16,137 nt of DNA. Origin: Synergistaceae bacterium. GTDB lineage: Bacteria > Synergistota > Synergistia > Synergistales > Synergistaceae. This document shows positions 6,207 through 14,727 of the stretch, in pieces. Each line of letters starts with the position of its first letter. Positions within the stretch are counted from its first letter, which is position 1. Where the stretch lies: NCBI GenBank assembly GCA_012728505.1, contig JAAYEY010000020.1, positions 1 through 16,137 of the forward strand. The letters run 5' to 3'. Both the position numbers and the translations under genes were made by a program. The notes below the pieces were generated by a model, which was not told the origin of the DNA, made no database searches, and saw only the letters and a program-made list of their open reading frames with translations.

Positions 6207-7763
6207 ATGAAAAAGTTTTCGATCTTGCTGGCGCTTATACTCCTTATATTTACCTCTGCGTCTTCGCTTGAAGCACAGGAACTGAAAGAACTCACCTGGG
6301 GAGGAGACTCAGAGGGTGGATTCCCCTACATGTTCTCAAATCCCACTAATACAGACGAGCTGATAGGTTTTGAAGTAGATATTGTGGACGCACTTGCAGA
6401 ACAAATGGGGCGCAAGCCTGTCTATGTAAACAATGCATGGGAAAACCTTATACCCGGACTTAACAGGAAACTTTATGATATTTCAATTAATGGCCTGGAA
6501 GTAACTCCTGAGCACAAAGAGGTTGTCAATTTCTCAATACCTTACTACAAAACTTTCCTTCAACTTGCAGTACGTAAGGAAGACAATTCAATAAAGGATT
6601 TAGAGGACTGCAAAGGCAAAAAGGTCGGAACTCTTAAGGAAAGCTATGCTCAGGAAATACTTGAAGAGATAGGCGACGTCGACATAAAGACATACAACGT
6701 AGAAGCAAACACTTATGAAGACCTCGCGAACGGAAGGCTGGACGCTGCTTTTTTTGACCATCCGATAGCTCTCTATTCGGCCGGATTCAACCCGGAAATA
6801 AAATTTATCGGCCCTCCTGTAGGCGAACTGGAATACGCTATAGCTATCCGAAAAGAAGACAAAGAACTCCTTAAAGAGGTAAATATGGCACTGGCAGCCC
6901 TTCGTGATTCGGGAAAACTACGTGAGATATATGACAGATGGAATCTATGGACGCCCATAATGGCAGCTGAATTCAATGATTACAGCCCCTCTAAAATCGA
7001 AGCCTCAAGATACAATGAGTGGTCGGAGACACACAGACCTGAACTTACATTCGCAATGCGTCTAGAAAGGTACAAGGACGTCCTCCCAGCATTTGGACGC
7101 GCTGCGATCGTTACTATGCAGGTTTCAATTACAGCAATGATTATTGCAATAACCCTGGGACTTACATTGGCTCTGGCAAGGGTTTTTTCACCCAAATGGA
7201 TATCATCAATTGCCACTATCTACATAGAAATAGTTCGAGGAACTCCTGTTTTGATCCAACTGTTTTTTATCTTTTACGGACTTCCAAGCGTGGGGATAAA
7301 ATTCTCTCCATTTTGGGCGGGTGCCATTGCTCTTGGACTCAACTATGCGGCATATGAGGCTGAAATTTACCGCTCTGGTCTTTTTGCAATACCGAGAACA
7401 CAGTGGGAATCAGCTCTTGCTCTAGGTATGACGAGATGGCAGGCTATGAGAGAGGTAATTTTGCCACAGGCAGTACGTGTAGTTATACCGCCGATAACAA
7501 ACGATTTTATATCGCTGCTCAAAGATTCCTCGCTTGTTTCGATCATCACAATGGTTGACCTTACAAAGACATACGGACAGGTATCTGCAACTTACTATGA
7601 TTATTTCGGACCGGGCATAATGGTTGCAATTATTTACCTGCTCCTCGGACTGCCCTTCGTACGGTTTGCCCGTTATACAGAAAAGAGGCTTGCCGCAGTA
7701 GATAAAGACGGTAAGCACGGCCACAGAGAAAATATTTACCGCTCCTCGGCACGATATATATAA
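6207..7763 (+). CDS. Amino-acid ABC transporter: fused periplasmic binding protein and permease
   Basis: One polypeptide of 518 residues combines two usually separate parts. Residues 1-23 form a signal peptide with likely cleavage after LEA. Residues about 28-248 are an SBP_bac_3 amino-acid-binding domain, recognisable from GFEVDIVDALAEQMG and FSIPYY. After a linker (about 250-295) comes a HisM/GlnP-type permease with hydrophobic segments near 298-327, 332-360, 366-384, 433-450 and 468-488. The cytoplasmic EAA loop (384-422) that docks the ATPase shows ALALGMTRWQAMREVILPQA. Two copies would build the membrane channel. The binding domain keeps Asp184 (FFDHPI), aligned with the ammonium-binding Asp of GlnH. 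The position of the carboxylate-binding Arg holds His103 (VTPEHK), so the ligand may not be a standard amino acid. The ATG at 6207 has an AGGGG-type SD inside the end of the ATPase gene. Confidence 0.93.
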   Translation: MKKFSILLALILLIFTSASSLEAQELKELTWGGDSEGGFPYMFSNPTNTDELIGFEVDIVDALAEQMGRKPVYVNNAWENLIPGLNRKLYDISINGLEVTPEHKEVVNFSIPYYKTFLQLAVRKEDNSIKDLEDCKGKKVGTLKESYAQEILEEIGDVDIKTYNVEANTYEDLANGRLDAAFFDHPIALYSAGFNPEIKFIGPPVGELEYAIAIRKEDKELLKEVNMALAALRDSGKLREIYDRWNLWTPIMAAEFNDYSPSKIEASRYNEWSETHRPELTFAMRLERYKDVLPAFGRAAIVTMQVSITAMIIAITLGLTLALARVFSPKWISSIATIYIEIVRGTPVLIQLFFIFYGLPSVGIKFSPFWAGAIALGLNYAAYEAEIYRSGLFAIPRTQWESALALGMTRWQAMREVILPQAVRVVIPPITNDFISLLKDSSLVSIITMVDLTKTYGQVSATYYDYFGPGIMVAIIYLLLGLPFVRFARYTEKRLAAVDKDGKHGHRENIYRSSARYI

Positions 7764-7795
7764 CATTACATTTTCGTTAAAGAGACACGTTGCGA

Positions 7796-7834
7796 AAAAA
7801 AATACCAGCCCCTAATCAGGACTGGTATTTTTTT
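7796..7834. terminator. Bidirectional rho-independent terminator
   Basis: TACCAG (7803-7808) pairs with CTGGTA (7822-7827). The stem is flanked by A7 (7796-7802) and T7 (7828-7834), giving a 13-bp hairpin with a U-tract on either strand. It separates the plus-strand ABC operon from the converging minus-strand recD2 and should end both transcripts. Confidence 0.9.
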
Positions 7835-7881
7835 ATCTTGCAGTTCTATAATAAAATTCAGCTTAACATTTTCCTTCACCT

Positions 7882-10110
7882 TTACTGTTTTTTTATCCTT
7901 TCAGCAAGCCTCGTGTACCTTTTGCGTGTTTTGTCATTTTTTACAGCTATCGCAAGAGCTTTCTTTGTCCCAACTAACACGACAAGTTTTTTGCCCCTTG
8001 TGATTCCTGTGTAAAGAAGGTTTCTCTGCAGCATCATATAATGCTGAGTCATTATTGGTATCACGACAGCTGAATACTCGGATCCCTGAGATTTATGTAT
8101 CGAAACAGCATAAGCGTGCACAAGTTCATCCAACTCTGCAAAATCATATGAAACGCGACCGTTGTCCATTTCAACTATTACTTTGTTATCTTCTCCATCT
8201 ATCTTTAATACGGTTCCAATATCTCCGTTATATACGTCCTTATCATAATTGTTGCGTATCTGCATCACCTTGTCGCCTTCCTGTATAGTCCTGCCCATTC
8301 TCTGGACCTTGGATCCATGGCAAATATTCAGGGACTCTCTTAACTCTGAGTTTAGCCTTGTTGTTCCTACCGTCCCTCTGTGCATAGGAGTAAGGACTTG
8401 GATATCCTTTACCGGATCAAATCCAAATTTCTGAGGTATTTTAACCGTAACAAGTACCTTTATGATTTCAAGTGCCTTTTCGGGGTCTTCCTCTTCAATA
8501 AAATAAAAATCATTGACTGATGAGGAGTTGGGATCATCTTTAAGTGAAGGCATCTCTCCATTGTTAATTCTATGTGCGTTAACGACTATCATGCTCTCCC
8601 CGCTCTGTCTGTAGATCTCATTAAGGTGAACAACTGGACAGACACCCGAATCGATTATATCTTTCAAGACATTGCCAGGGCCAACCGACGGTAGTTGGTC
8701 GACATCTCCCACGAAAATTACAGCGGCACCCTTTGGTATGGCCTTAAGCAAATGGTGGAATAGTATCTGGTCTATCATTGATGCCTCATCTACCACAAGC
8801 AGGTCACAATCAATAGGGTTTACTTCGTTCCGCATGAAATCTCCTCCTGAGGCGGAACTTCCGGTGTATTCCAACATCCTATGGATGGTCTTTGCCTCAT
8901 GGCCCGTTGCCTCTGCCATCCTCTTTGCAGCTCTCCCTGTAGGAGCGGCGAGCATTATCTTAAATCCTCTGGACGACCTTATCTTTATTATCGCTTGGAT
9001 AAGCGTAGTCTTTCCGGTTCCGGGACCACCGGTGATAACCATCAACTGCGAACTAAGGGCTATTTTCAATGCCTCGGTTTGCTGATATGCGAAACTGATA
9101 CCTAGTTCCTGTTGGACCCAAGGTACCACGATGTCAGGGTTCGCATATTGGCCGTTGAAAGGAAATGAGAGGATATTGCATAAGTTCTTAGCTGAGTGGA
9201 CCTCCGCATAGTGAAAGGCGGGAAGATATACTGCGCAGTCATCTTTTCCCTCAATATCTTTATACCATTCCATGATGAGCTCCTGATTAAGAGTAGCATC
9301 TTCGATTACTTTCCCGATCAACTCCGAAGATACGGAAAGTATTTCTGATGCCGAAGCCGTAAGCTCCTCGACAGGCACAAAAATATGTCCATCCCTGGTA
9401 AGTTCGTTTAATGTGTGAAGTACGCCCGCTCTTATGCGGAGGGGAGATTCCTTGCTGAATCCCATACTGGAAGCAATTTTATCGGCAGTCATGAAACCGA
9501 TGCCGAAAATATCTACGGCAAGCCTGTACGGGTTTTCCTGCAAGACCTGAACCGAGGAGCTCCCATAATATTTAAATACCCTGAGAGCGTATCCTGTGCC
9601 GATGCCATAGCTCTGGAGGAAGAGCATTACTCCTCGCATTTCCCTCTGTTCGAGCCAGGCTTTATGTATACCTGCAGCCTTCTTTTCTCCGATGCCCTCT
9701 ATGTCAAGAAGTTTTTCGGGGTTTGAGTCCAGTATTTTGAACGTATCAGAGCCAAAGATAGAGACTATTTTTTCTGCTATAGAGGGGCCTATGCCTTTGA
9801 TCAACCCGGAACCAAGATATTTTTCAATCCCCTGGACTGACGATGGGGCAAATGATCTGTATTCCGCTATCTTAAACTGAAGGCCGAATTTAGGGTGTTC
9901 GACCCAAGAGCCCTTCATGCTCAAAACTTCGCCAACTGCAGGGGAAGCTATTATGCCGACTACGGTCACAAGATCCGGAAAACCTTTTACCTCAACGCGG
10001 AGAACAGCATAGCCACTCTCCGCGTCACTGTACGTTATTCGTTCGATTTGACCCGTAATTTCTTTAAACTGCTGATCACCACTTATAAACTTAGATTCTT
10101 TATAACTCAT
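7882..10110 (-). CDS. recD2: RecD2-type ATP-dependent DNA helicase (YrrC family)
   Basis: This is a superfamily 1B 5'-3' DNA helicase of the RecD2 class, which acts in DNA repair without RecBC. The 742 residues are in the usual range. The N-terminal part has helix-hairpin-helix repeats at about 100-150 (IKGIGPSIAEKI, then IEGIGEKKAAGI). Motor motifs in order are Walker A GGPGTGKTT (361-369), motif Ia APTGRAAKRM (389-398), Walker B VVDEASMID (439-447), motif III FVGDVDQLPSVGPG (466-479), motif IV LNEIYRQ (496-502), and HAYAVSIHKSQGSEY through YTGITRG near the C-terminus (665-706). It starts four bases after the upstream stop and has no strong SD, so translational coupling is likely. It is probably the last gene of the pepA-led operon and ends before the bidirectional terminator. 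Confidence 0.96.
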   Translation of the reverse strand: MSYKESKFISGDQQFKEITGQIERITYSDAESGYAVLRVEVKGFPDLVTVVGIIASPAVGEVLSMKGSWVEHPKFGLQFKIAEYRSFAPSSVQGIEKYLGSGLIKGIGPSIAEKIVSIFGSDTFKILDSNPEKLLDIEGIGEKKAAGIHKAWLEQREMRGVMLFLQSYGIGTGYALRVFKYYGSSSVQVLQENPYRLAVDIFGIGFMTADKIASSMGFSKESPLRIRAGVLHTLNELTRDGHIFVPVEELTASASEILSVSSELIGKVIEDATLNQELIMEWYKDIEGKDDCAVYLPAFHYAEVHSAKNLCNILSFPFNGQYANPDIVVPWVQQELGISFAYQQTEALKIALSSQLMVITGGPGTGKTTLIQAIIKIRSSRGFKIMLAAPTGRAAKRMAEATGHEAKTIHRMLEYTGSSASGGDFMRNEVNPIDCDLLVVDEASMIDQILFHHLLKAIPKGAAVIFVGDVDQLPSVGPGNVLKDIIDSGVCPVVHLNEIYRQSGESMIVVNAHRINNGEMPSLKDDPNSSSVNDFYFIEEEDPEKALEIIKVLVTVKIPQKFGFDPVKDIQVLTPMHRGTVGTTRLNSELRESLNICHGSKVQRMGRTIQEGDKVMQIRNNYDKDVYNGDIGTVLKIDGEDNKVIVEMDNGRVSYDFAELDELVHAYAVSIHKSQGSEYSAVVIPIMTQHYMMLQRNLLYTGITRGKKLVVLVGTKKALAIAVKNDKTRKRYTRLAERIKKQ

Positions 10111-10114
10111 TCTG

Positions 10115-11452
10115 CTAAAAATTCTCAGCTGATGGACGATGGCGCTGGTCCAGTATCTCTATAATCACTCTATCGACATTTTTCATTCCTTCACGGGTGA
10201 CTTTTGCAACATTATCAACTGTTTCTTCGATGGATGATCCAAAAACTCCCTGTGGTATTCCCAGTTTTTGACCTGCAACCGACCATCTGGCAGCAAAATA
10301 AGCCTCTGAGGATGCCGAGCTCACTTTCAGTGCGCAACTTTCTTTCGCTCCGTCACATAGCATCCCGGCAATATTTGCGAGCAAAAGCTCCATTGCGTTA
10401 GCCATCTGTTCTTCAGAGCCACCCATCAAATATGTCATTCCCGCAGCCGAACCTGCACCAGCGGCTACAGAACAGCCGCAAACAACAGACATGCGCCCCA
10501 GACGCCTTTTAACAAAGCTTGTTGAGATATGGCTTATTGCTAGAGCCTTAGCAATTTCCGATTCTGATTTTTTTAGATGCTCTCCTAAAACAGCTATGGG
10601 AAGTATGGCGGTGATCCCGTGGTTACCGCTGCCCGCACTGCTCATTACTGGCAGAAGTATACCTGACATTCTTGCATCCGCTGCAGCTGCAGTAATGCTC
10701 CGTATCTTAAGGGCAACATCACCGTTTTCTTGGGACCCAAAGATATCTCTGAGCGATCTTCCAAACCTGCTCCCCTGCACACATTCGCCGCAAGAAGTGC
10801 AGACCTCTGTGGATTTAAATCCTCCCTCGGCGACAGCAGTGTTCATCACTACGCCGGAAAGAAGGAATTTTTGATCGCTTTCGTCCATTTCATCAGCCAT
10901 TTTCAGGGCTTCGCTAAATGTCTGAGGGAATCCATCGTCTTCGAAACCTATTGAAGATCCAGAAGTCCCAAAAAGATCTTCCATGATAGTTGAGCCGTCA
11001 ACAACAACTTTCTCTATGTGGTTATAATTCCCATTGACCAGGCAGACGGCTTTGTGTCCCGGGGTAAAGACTGTGGCAAGAACATATACTCCGCTCCTGT
11101 CAGGATCGCAGTAAATGGTTACCCTCTCTTCATTAACCCACTTCTCCGCTTTTGAGACATCTTTAACCGTGCTATTTCTCAGAACCTCAAGTCCAAGGTT
11201 TGAATCTCCACAGATGGCTCCCATCGCAGCAGCCATAACGTTACCCCTGGCACCCCTTGTTCCTGGAATTCCTACTGCCATACCATTTTTGTAAATACTC
11301 CCGCTTACCGTGACTCTTATAGATGCTACTTCTTCCTTGTTAGGCAGTTCTTTACATGCCCTGGCGACAGCAAGAGCAACTGCAGCAGGATCCGTACAAC
11401 CAAGCGCCGGTTTGACCTCTTTAGCAAGAAAATCTTTTAGCGTGAGCCTCAT
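10115..11452 (-). CDS. UPF0597 / L-cysteine desulfidase-like protein (serine dehydratase alpha-chain fold)
   Basis: This 445-residue protein belongs to the COG3681 group (CyuA/YhaM, methanogen L-cysteine desulfidase). Members characterised so far are Fe-S enzymes that break cysteine to pyruvate, ammonia and sulfide. Family landmarks are GCTDPAAVALA (18-28), SGSIYKNGMAVGIPGT (50-65), SAGSGNHGITAILP (272-285), and GMLCDGAKESCALK (363-376). Cys19, one of Cys325/Cys327, and Cys366 are the likely cluster ligands by comparison with the three-Cys site of the Methanocaldococcus enzyme. An additional CTSCGEC at 218-224 is a CxxCxxC motif that I do not remember as a family feature. No signal peptide is present. 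AGGAGG lies six bases before the ATG, which is 10 bp after the amidohydrolase stop. Close operon linkage to the peptidase suits amino-acid breakdown. Cysteine as substrate is inferred; serine is an alternative. Confidence 0.85.
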   Translation of the reverse strand: MRLTLKDFLAKEVKPALGCTDPAAVALAVARACKELPNKEEVASIRVTVSGSIYKNGMAVGIPGTRGARGNVMAAAMGAICGDSNLGLEVLRNSTVKDVSKAEKWVNEERVTIYCDPDRSGVYVLATVFTPGHKAVCLVNGNYNHIEKVVVDGSTIMEDLFGTSGSSIGFEDDGFPQTFSEALKMADEMDESDQKFLLSGVVMNTAVAEGGFKSTEVCTSCGECVQGSRFGRSLRDIFGSQENGDVALKIRSITAAAADARMSGILLPVMSSAGSGNHGITAILPIAVLGEHLKKSESEIAKALAISHISTSFVKRRLGRMSVVCGCSVAAGAGSAAGMTYLMGGSEEQMANAMELLLANIAGMLCDGAKESCALKVSSASSEAYFAARWSVAGQKLGIPQGVFGSSIEETVDNVAKVTREGMKNVDRVIIEILDQRHRPSAENF

Positions 11453-11462
11453 TCTCTTCCTC

Positions 11463-13100
11463 CTAACGAATGTATCGAATTTTACCGTCTATGACGGTCA
11501 ACCCAATAGAAAGATCTTGTATTTCGTTGTCATCGACTTCAAATGGGTTATCCATGAATGCAATAACATCTGCCACTTTGCCTATTTCCAGAGTGCCTCG
11601 GGAACTTCCCTCTCCGCAAACTTCAGCTCCGCCTTTAGTGTACATAGAAAAGGCTTCGACTCTGTCAAGTTTTTCAGATGGAAGCCACCCATGTTCAGGT
11701 TGACCGGAAAGGTCTTTTCTAAGTATGGCAGCTCTTATCCCAAGCAAGGGATTAAGCGGCTCCGTAGGAGAATCTGAGCCAGCACCAACTGTTATGCCAG
11801 ACTGTATCAAAGTTTTCCAAGCATAGCTCCACCTTGCTCTTTCCGCACCAAGCCTGGAAATTATTATCGGCCAGTCAGATGTAACAAACGAAGGCTGGAT
11901 GTCTGCCATAACTCCTAGTTCAGCCATTCTTTTATATATGTCACTTGCCCCTACCTGGCAGTGTACTATCCTGTGCGGAATTCTCCTGCCTTTTTCCGTA
12001 GAAAGCCTTTTAGAATACTCAACTGCGTTGAGGCACCTTTCTATCGCACCGTCTCCTATGGCATAATAAGCTACCTGCATCCCAGACTCTTCAGCAATTG
12101 CAGTAAGCCTATTAAGCTCTTCCTGAGATCGTGCGTAAATGCCCCGATTCCCTGGTTCGTCCGAGTACTCTTCTCTCAAAGCAGCCGTTTTTGCTCCTAG
12201 GGTTCCATCAACATGGATCTTAAGAGGACCTGAAGCAAAATAACTGATAGCGTCTTTTTCGTGGTAACCGCATTCAATAAAAGTAACCAGCTCTTTTTTA
12301 TCTCTCAGATTCCACTGCTCAGCAATTCTTAGGGGCATACGGTCTTCACTTTCCATCTTTTTATAAAACCGGAAGATCTTGTCAGTGCTTCCTACAATAC
12401 CAAGGTCGTCTGTCTGGACCGAGGTGATCCCCATTTTAACCATTTCATCTGTGGCTCTCTTATACCACCTGGTCAATGTTTCATCTGAAGATTCGGGAAT
12501 ATTCATCCTCGCCCAGCTTACTGCCGCTTCGCTGACAACTCCTGTAGGTTCCCCGTTTTCATCAGAGCTGACCACACCGCCTGAAATCTTAAAACCCTTT
12601 CCTATCCTCAATATTTCAAGTGCTTTAGAATTTAGAGAGGCAATATGACCGCATGACCTTTCAAAGAAGAGGGGTATATCTTTATTTATTTTGTCCAAAT
12701 CATGTCTATTGGGAAATCTTTTTTCCACAAGATGATTCTGATCCCACCCTCGTGCAAAAAACCACTGTCCCTCTTCTATTGGAGATTCCGAAAGAAACTT
12801 CCGGCTCTTGTTGACCATTTCTTCAAGTGATGCTGTACCGGTCAGATTTAACGTTTCCAAACTTCTACCCGTCGCCAAAAGATGGTTGTGAGTATCTGTC
12901 ATTCCGGGCATCAGATATTTACCTTTAATATCAAGTACCGTTGTTTTATTGTCACAGAGGGCGAGTACCTCTTTGTCACTTCCTATTGCTTTAATGATTC
13001 CATTTTTAGCATAGAGAGCCCTTGCCCGGCCAGGAGAGGACATCGGGTAAATTACTCCGTTAATAAGCGCTATAGAATCATTCCTCAATACATCTCCCAT
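11463..13100 (-). CDS. YtcJ-like amidohydrolase (COG1574), with Tyr in place of the HAIGD His
   Basis: This 545-residue metal-dependent hydrolase of the amidohydrolase superfamily probably cleaves an N-acyl or amide bond. The true substrate is unknown for most members. Visible landmarks are the HxH motif DTHNHL (69-74), KIHVDGTLGAKTAAL (294-308), HRIVHCQ (376-382), the helical segment ELGVMADIQPSF (394-405) and the C-terminal Asp443 in GSDSPTEPLNPL. The conserved HAIGD motif reads YAIGD, with Tyr346 where a metal-ligand His normally sits, so activity may be altered. No signal peptide is seen. The frame extends four codons to a GTG at 13112, but that codon overlaps the AGGGTGG SD that serves the ATG at 13100, so I chose the ATG. 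The gene lies 13 bp after pepA and 10 bp before the desulfidase-like gene. Confidence 0.9.
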   Translation of the reverse strand: MGDVLRNDSIALINGVIYPMSSPGRARALYAKNGIIKAIGSDKEVLALCDNKTTVLDIKGKYLMPGMTDTHNHLLATGRSLETLNLTGTASLEEMVNKSRKFLSESPIEEGQWFFARGWDQNHLVEKRFPNRHDLDKINKDIPLFFERSCGHIASLNSKALEILRIGKGFKISGGVVSSDENGEPTGVVSEAAVSWARMNIPESSDETLTRWYKRATDEMVKMGITSVQTDDLGIVGSTDKIFRFYKKMESEDRMPLRIAEQWNLRDKKELVTFIECGYHEKDAISYFASGPLKIHVDGTLGAKTAALREEYSDEPGNRGIYARSQEELNRLTAIAEESGMQVAYYAIGDGAIERCLNAVEYSKRLSTEKGRRIPHRIVHCQVGASDIYKRMAELGVMADIQPSFVTSDWPIIISRLGAERARWSYAWKTLIQSGITVGAGSDSPTEPLNPLLGIRAAILRKDLSGQPEHGWLPSEKLDRVEAFSMYTKGGAEVCGEGSSRGTLEIGKVADVIAFMDNPFEVDDNEIQDLSIGLTVIDGKIRYIR

Positions 13101-13113
13101 CAGTAATACCACC

Positions 13114-14577
13114 CTACATCGACATTATGAGTGTTGCCAAAGTCCTCATTCCAAAACCTGAAGCACCCTTAGCGTAGTAGCTTCTCTCTTCCTTAATAAA
13201 ATCTGCCGCCGCAATGTCCAGATGAACCCAAGGAATATCTTTAGCAACAAACGCTTCCAGGAACATCGCTGCTGTTATCGCACCGCCATAACGTCCGCCG
13301 GAGTTAACCAAATCGGCTACGGGTGACTTTATAGTTTTCATTAAAACCTGGTCGTCAATTGGAAGTTTCCAGAAGCGCTCTCCGGTTATCTCTGCTGCTC
13401 TAAGAACTTCCTCTCCAAAAGTATTGTTGTTGGTAAAGAGTCCGCCTGTGTTAGTGCCAAGTGCTACTGCGCAAGCTCCGGTAAGAGTCGCGATATCTAA
13501 TATTTTATCCGGCTTAAGTTCTGACGCGAATGAAAGTGCGTCCGCAAGAGTAAGCCTTCCTTCAGCATCAGTATTGTTGACTTCTATCGTCTTTCCGTTA
13601 CGAGCGCGCAGAATATCATCCGGTCTGTAAGCATTTCCTCCGGGCATATTTTCTGCTGCTGCAATTATTGCAGTGACTTTCCATGGAAGCTCAAGCTGTG
13701 CGACTGCTTTGATGGCTCCGAGAACTGCGCAGGCTCCACTCTTGTCGCCTTTCATTGTCGTCATATAATCTGCAGGTTTTATGTCTAATCCGCCGCTGTC
13801 AAAAGTCAAGCCTTTGCCTACAAACGCAATATGCCCTTTGCATTCGCCCTTAGGAGACCATGTAAGAACTATAAACCTTGGACAATTTGCTGAACCTTTA
13901 GAGACTGCGTAATATGCGCCCATTTTTTCTTTTAGTATTCTTACCTCATCCCATATTTCACATTTCAGGCCGAGGTCTTTGGCGAGCGAAGCTGCTTTCT
14001 CAGCAAGAACCTCTGGTGTAACTATGTTCCCTGGCTCATTAGCAATATCTCTCGTATAACACTGTGCCTCGCCCAAGATTTCGCCTTCTGTCAGACCTTT
14101 AGGATCGGCATTTGCAATATAAAAGGTATCGGGAGATATCAGTTTCTCGCCTTCTTCCTGCGTTAGGTATTTGTCAAAACTGTAGCATCCCAGTACCGCT
14201 CCCTCGGCAGCTGACCGAGAACTGACTCTTTCTCCGGTTTCAGGCATACTGAGGTAAACGCTTGAACATTTTTTGGATGCGGCAGTCCTAGAAATTATAA
14301 AACTACCCTCTCTGATATTTTCCTGTAATCCTTCTTTTTTATCTCCTAGCCCATGTAAGACAACATATTTTATTGATTCGTGGTTAACCGGTATTTTTAA
14401 CGTTGAAGCAGCTTTCGCTTTAAAATTCTCATTTATGACAGTTCTGCGGCAATGCTCAAGCATTTTTCCTGTCAGAGGTTCGAGACACACTAACTCCGGC
14501 GTCGCCCCTTCAGCGAGTATTCCTATCAACTGAACGCTTTCTGGGTCAAAACCTTTATCACATCTATCAATTTTCAC
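13114..14577 (-). CDS. pepA: Leucyl aminopeptidase (M17 family)
   Basis: This cytosolic two-metal aminopeptidase releases N-terminal residues from peptides. The 487 residues fit M17. All metal and catalytic positions are present with E. coli PepA spacing: Lys255 and Asp260 (GKGLTFDSGG), catalytic Lys267, Asp278 (MKGDKSGA), and Asp337, Glu339 and Arg341 in the signature NTDAEGRL. The N-terminal domain (about 1-160) is divergent, as usual for the family. The start is GTG at 14577, with GGAGGG six bases upstream. It is the first gene of a tight four-gene minus-strand run, followed after 13 bp by the amidohydrolase. In this setting it probably feeds amino acids to fermentation. The 150-bp divergent region upstream is AT-rich on this side (14619-14626) and offers -10-like sequences but no clear -35. 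Confidence 0.96.
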   Translation of the reverse strand: MKIDRCDKGFDPESVQLIGILAEGATPELVCLEPLTGKMLEHCRRTVINENFKAKAASTLKIPVNHESIKYVVLHGLGDKKEGLQENIREGSFIISRTAASKKCSSVYLSMPETGERVSSRSAAEGAVLGCYSFDKYLTQEEGEKLISPDTFYIANADPKGLTEGEILGEAQCYTRDIANEPGNIVTPEVLAEKAASLAKDLGLKCEIWDEVRILKEKMGAYYAVSKGSANCPRFIVLTWSPKGECKGHIAFVGKGLTFDSGGLDIKPADYMTTMKGDKSGACAVLGAIKAVAQLELPWKVTAIIAAAENMPGGNAYRPDDILRARNGKTIEVNNTDAEGRLTLADALSFASELKPDKILDIATLTGACAVALGTNTGGLFTNNNTFGEEVLRAAEITGERFWKLPIDDQVLMKTIKSPVADLVNSGGRYGGAITAAMFLEAFVAKDIPWVHLDIAAADFIKEERSYYAKGASGFGMRTLATLIMSM

Positions 14578-14679
14578 TGTATTCCCTCCATCAAAAGTAT
14601 CTTGATTTTATTCTTAACAGTATAATAATAACACTAATTAATCTCTATGTTGGTGTGCTTTTTCGCGCTTTATCTTTTC

Positions 14680-14688
14680 TGCTATACT
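14680..14688 (+). promoter_or_regulatory. Extended -10 promoter of the COG2509 dehydrogenase gene
   Basis: TGCTATACT matches the extended -10 pattern TGnTATAAT with one mismatch. No good -35 lies 16-18 bp upstream. The ATG at 14728 is 39 bp downstream, with a GGGGG-containing SD between. Confidence 0.45.
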
Positions 14689-14727
14689 ATCAGGGGTAAT
14701 TTTCTGCTTTATACGGGGGAATAGAAG

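Noticed and set aside
11310..11777. 155-codon plus-strand frame across the amidohydrolase/desulfidase junction
   Set aside because: It is antisense to two supported genes and to their SD region, without motifs of its own.
12721..12729. DnaA-box variant TTTTCCACA
   Set aside because: It lies inside the amidohydrolase coding region and is a looser match, so chance is the simpler explanation.
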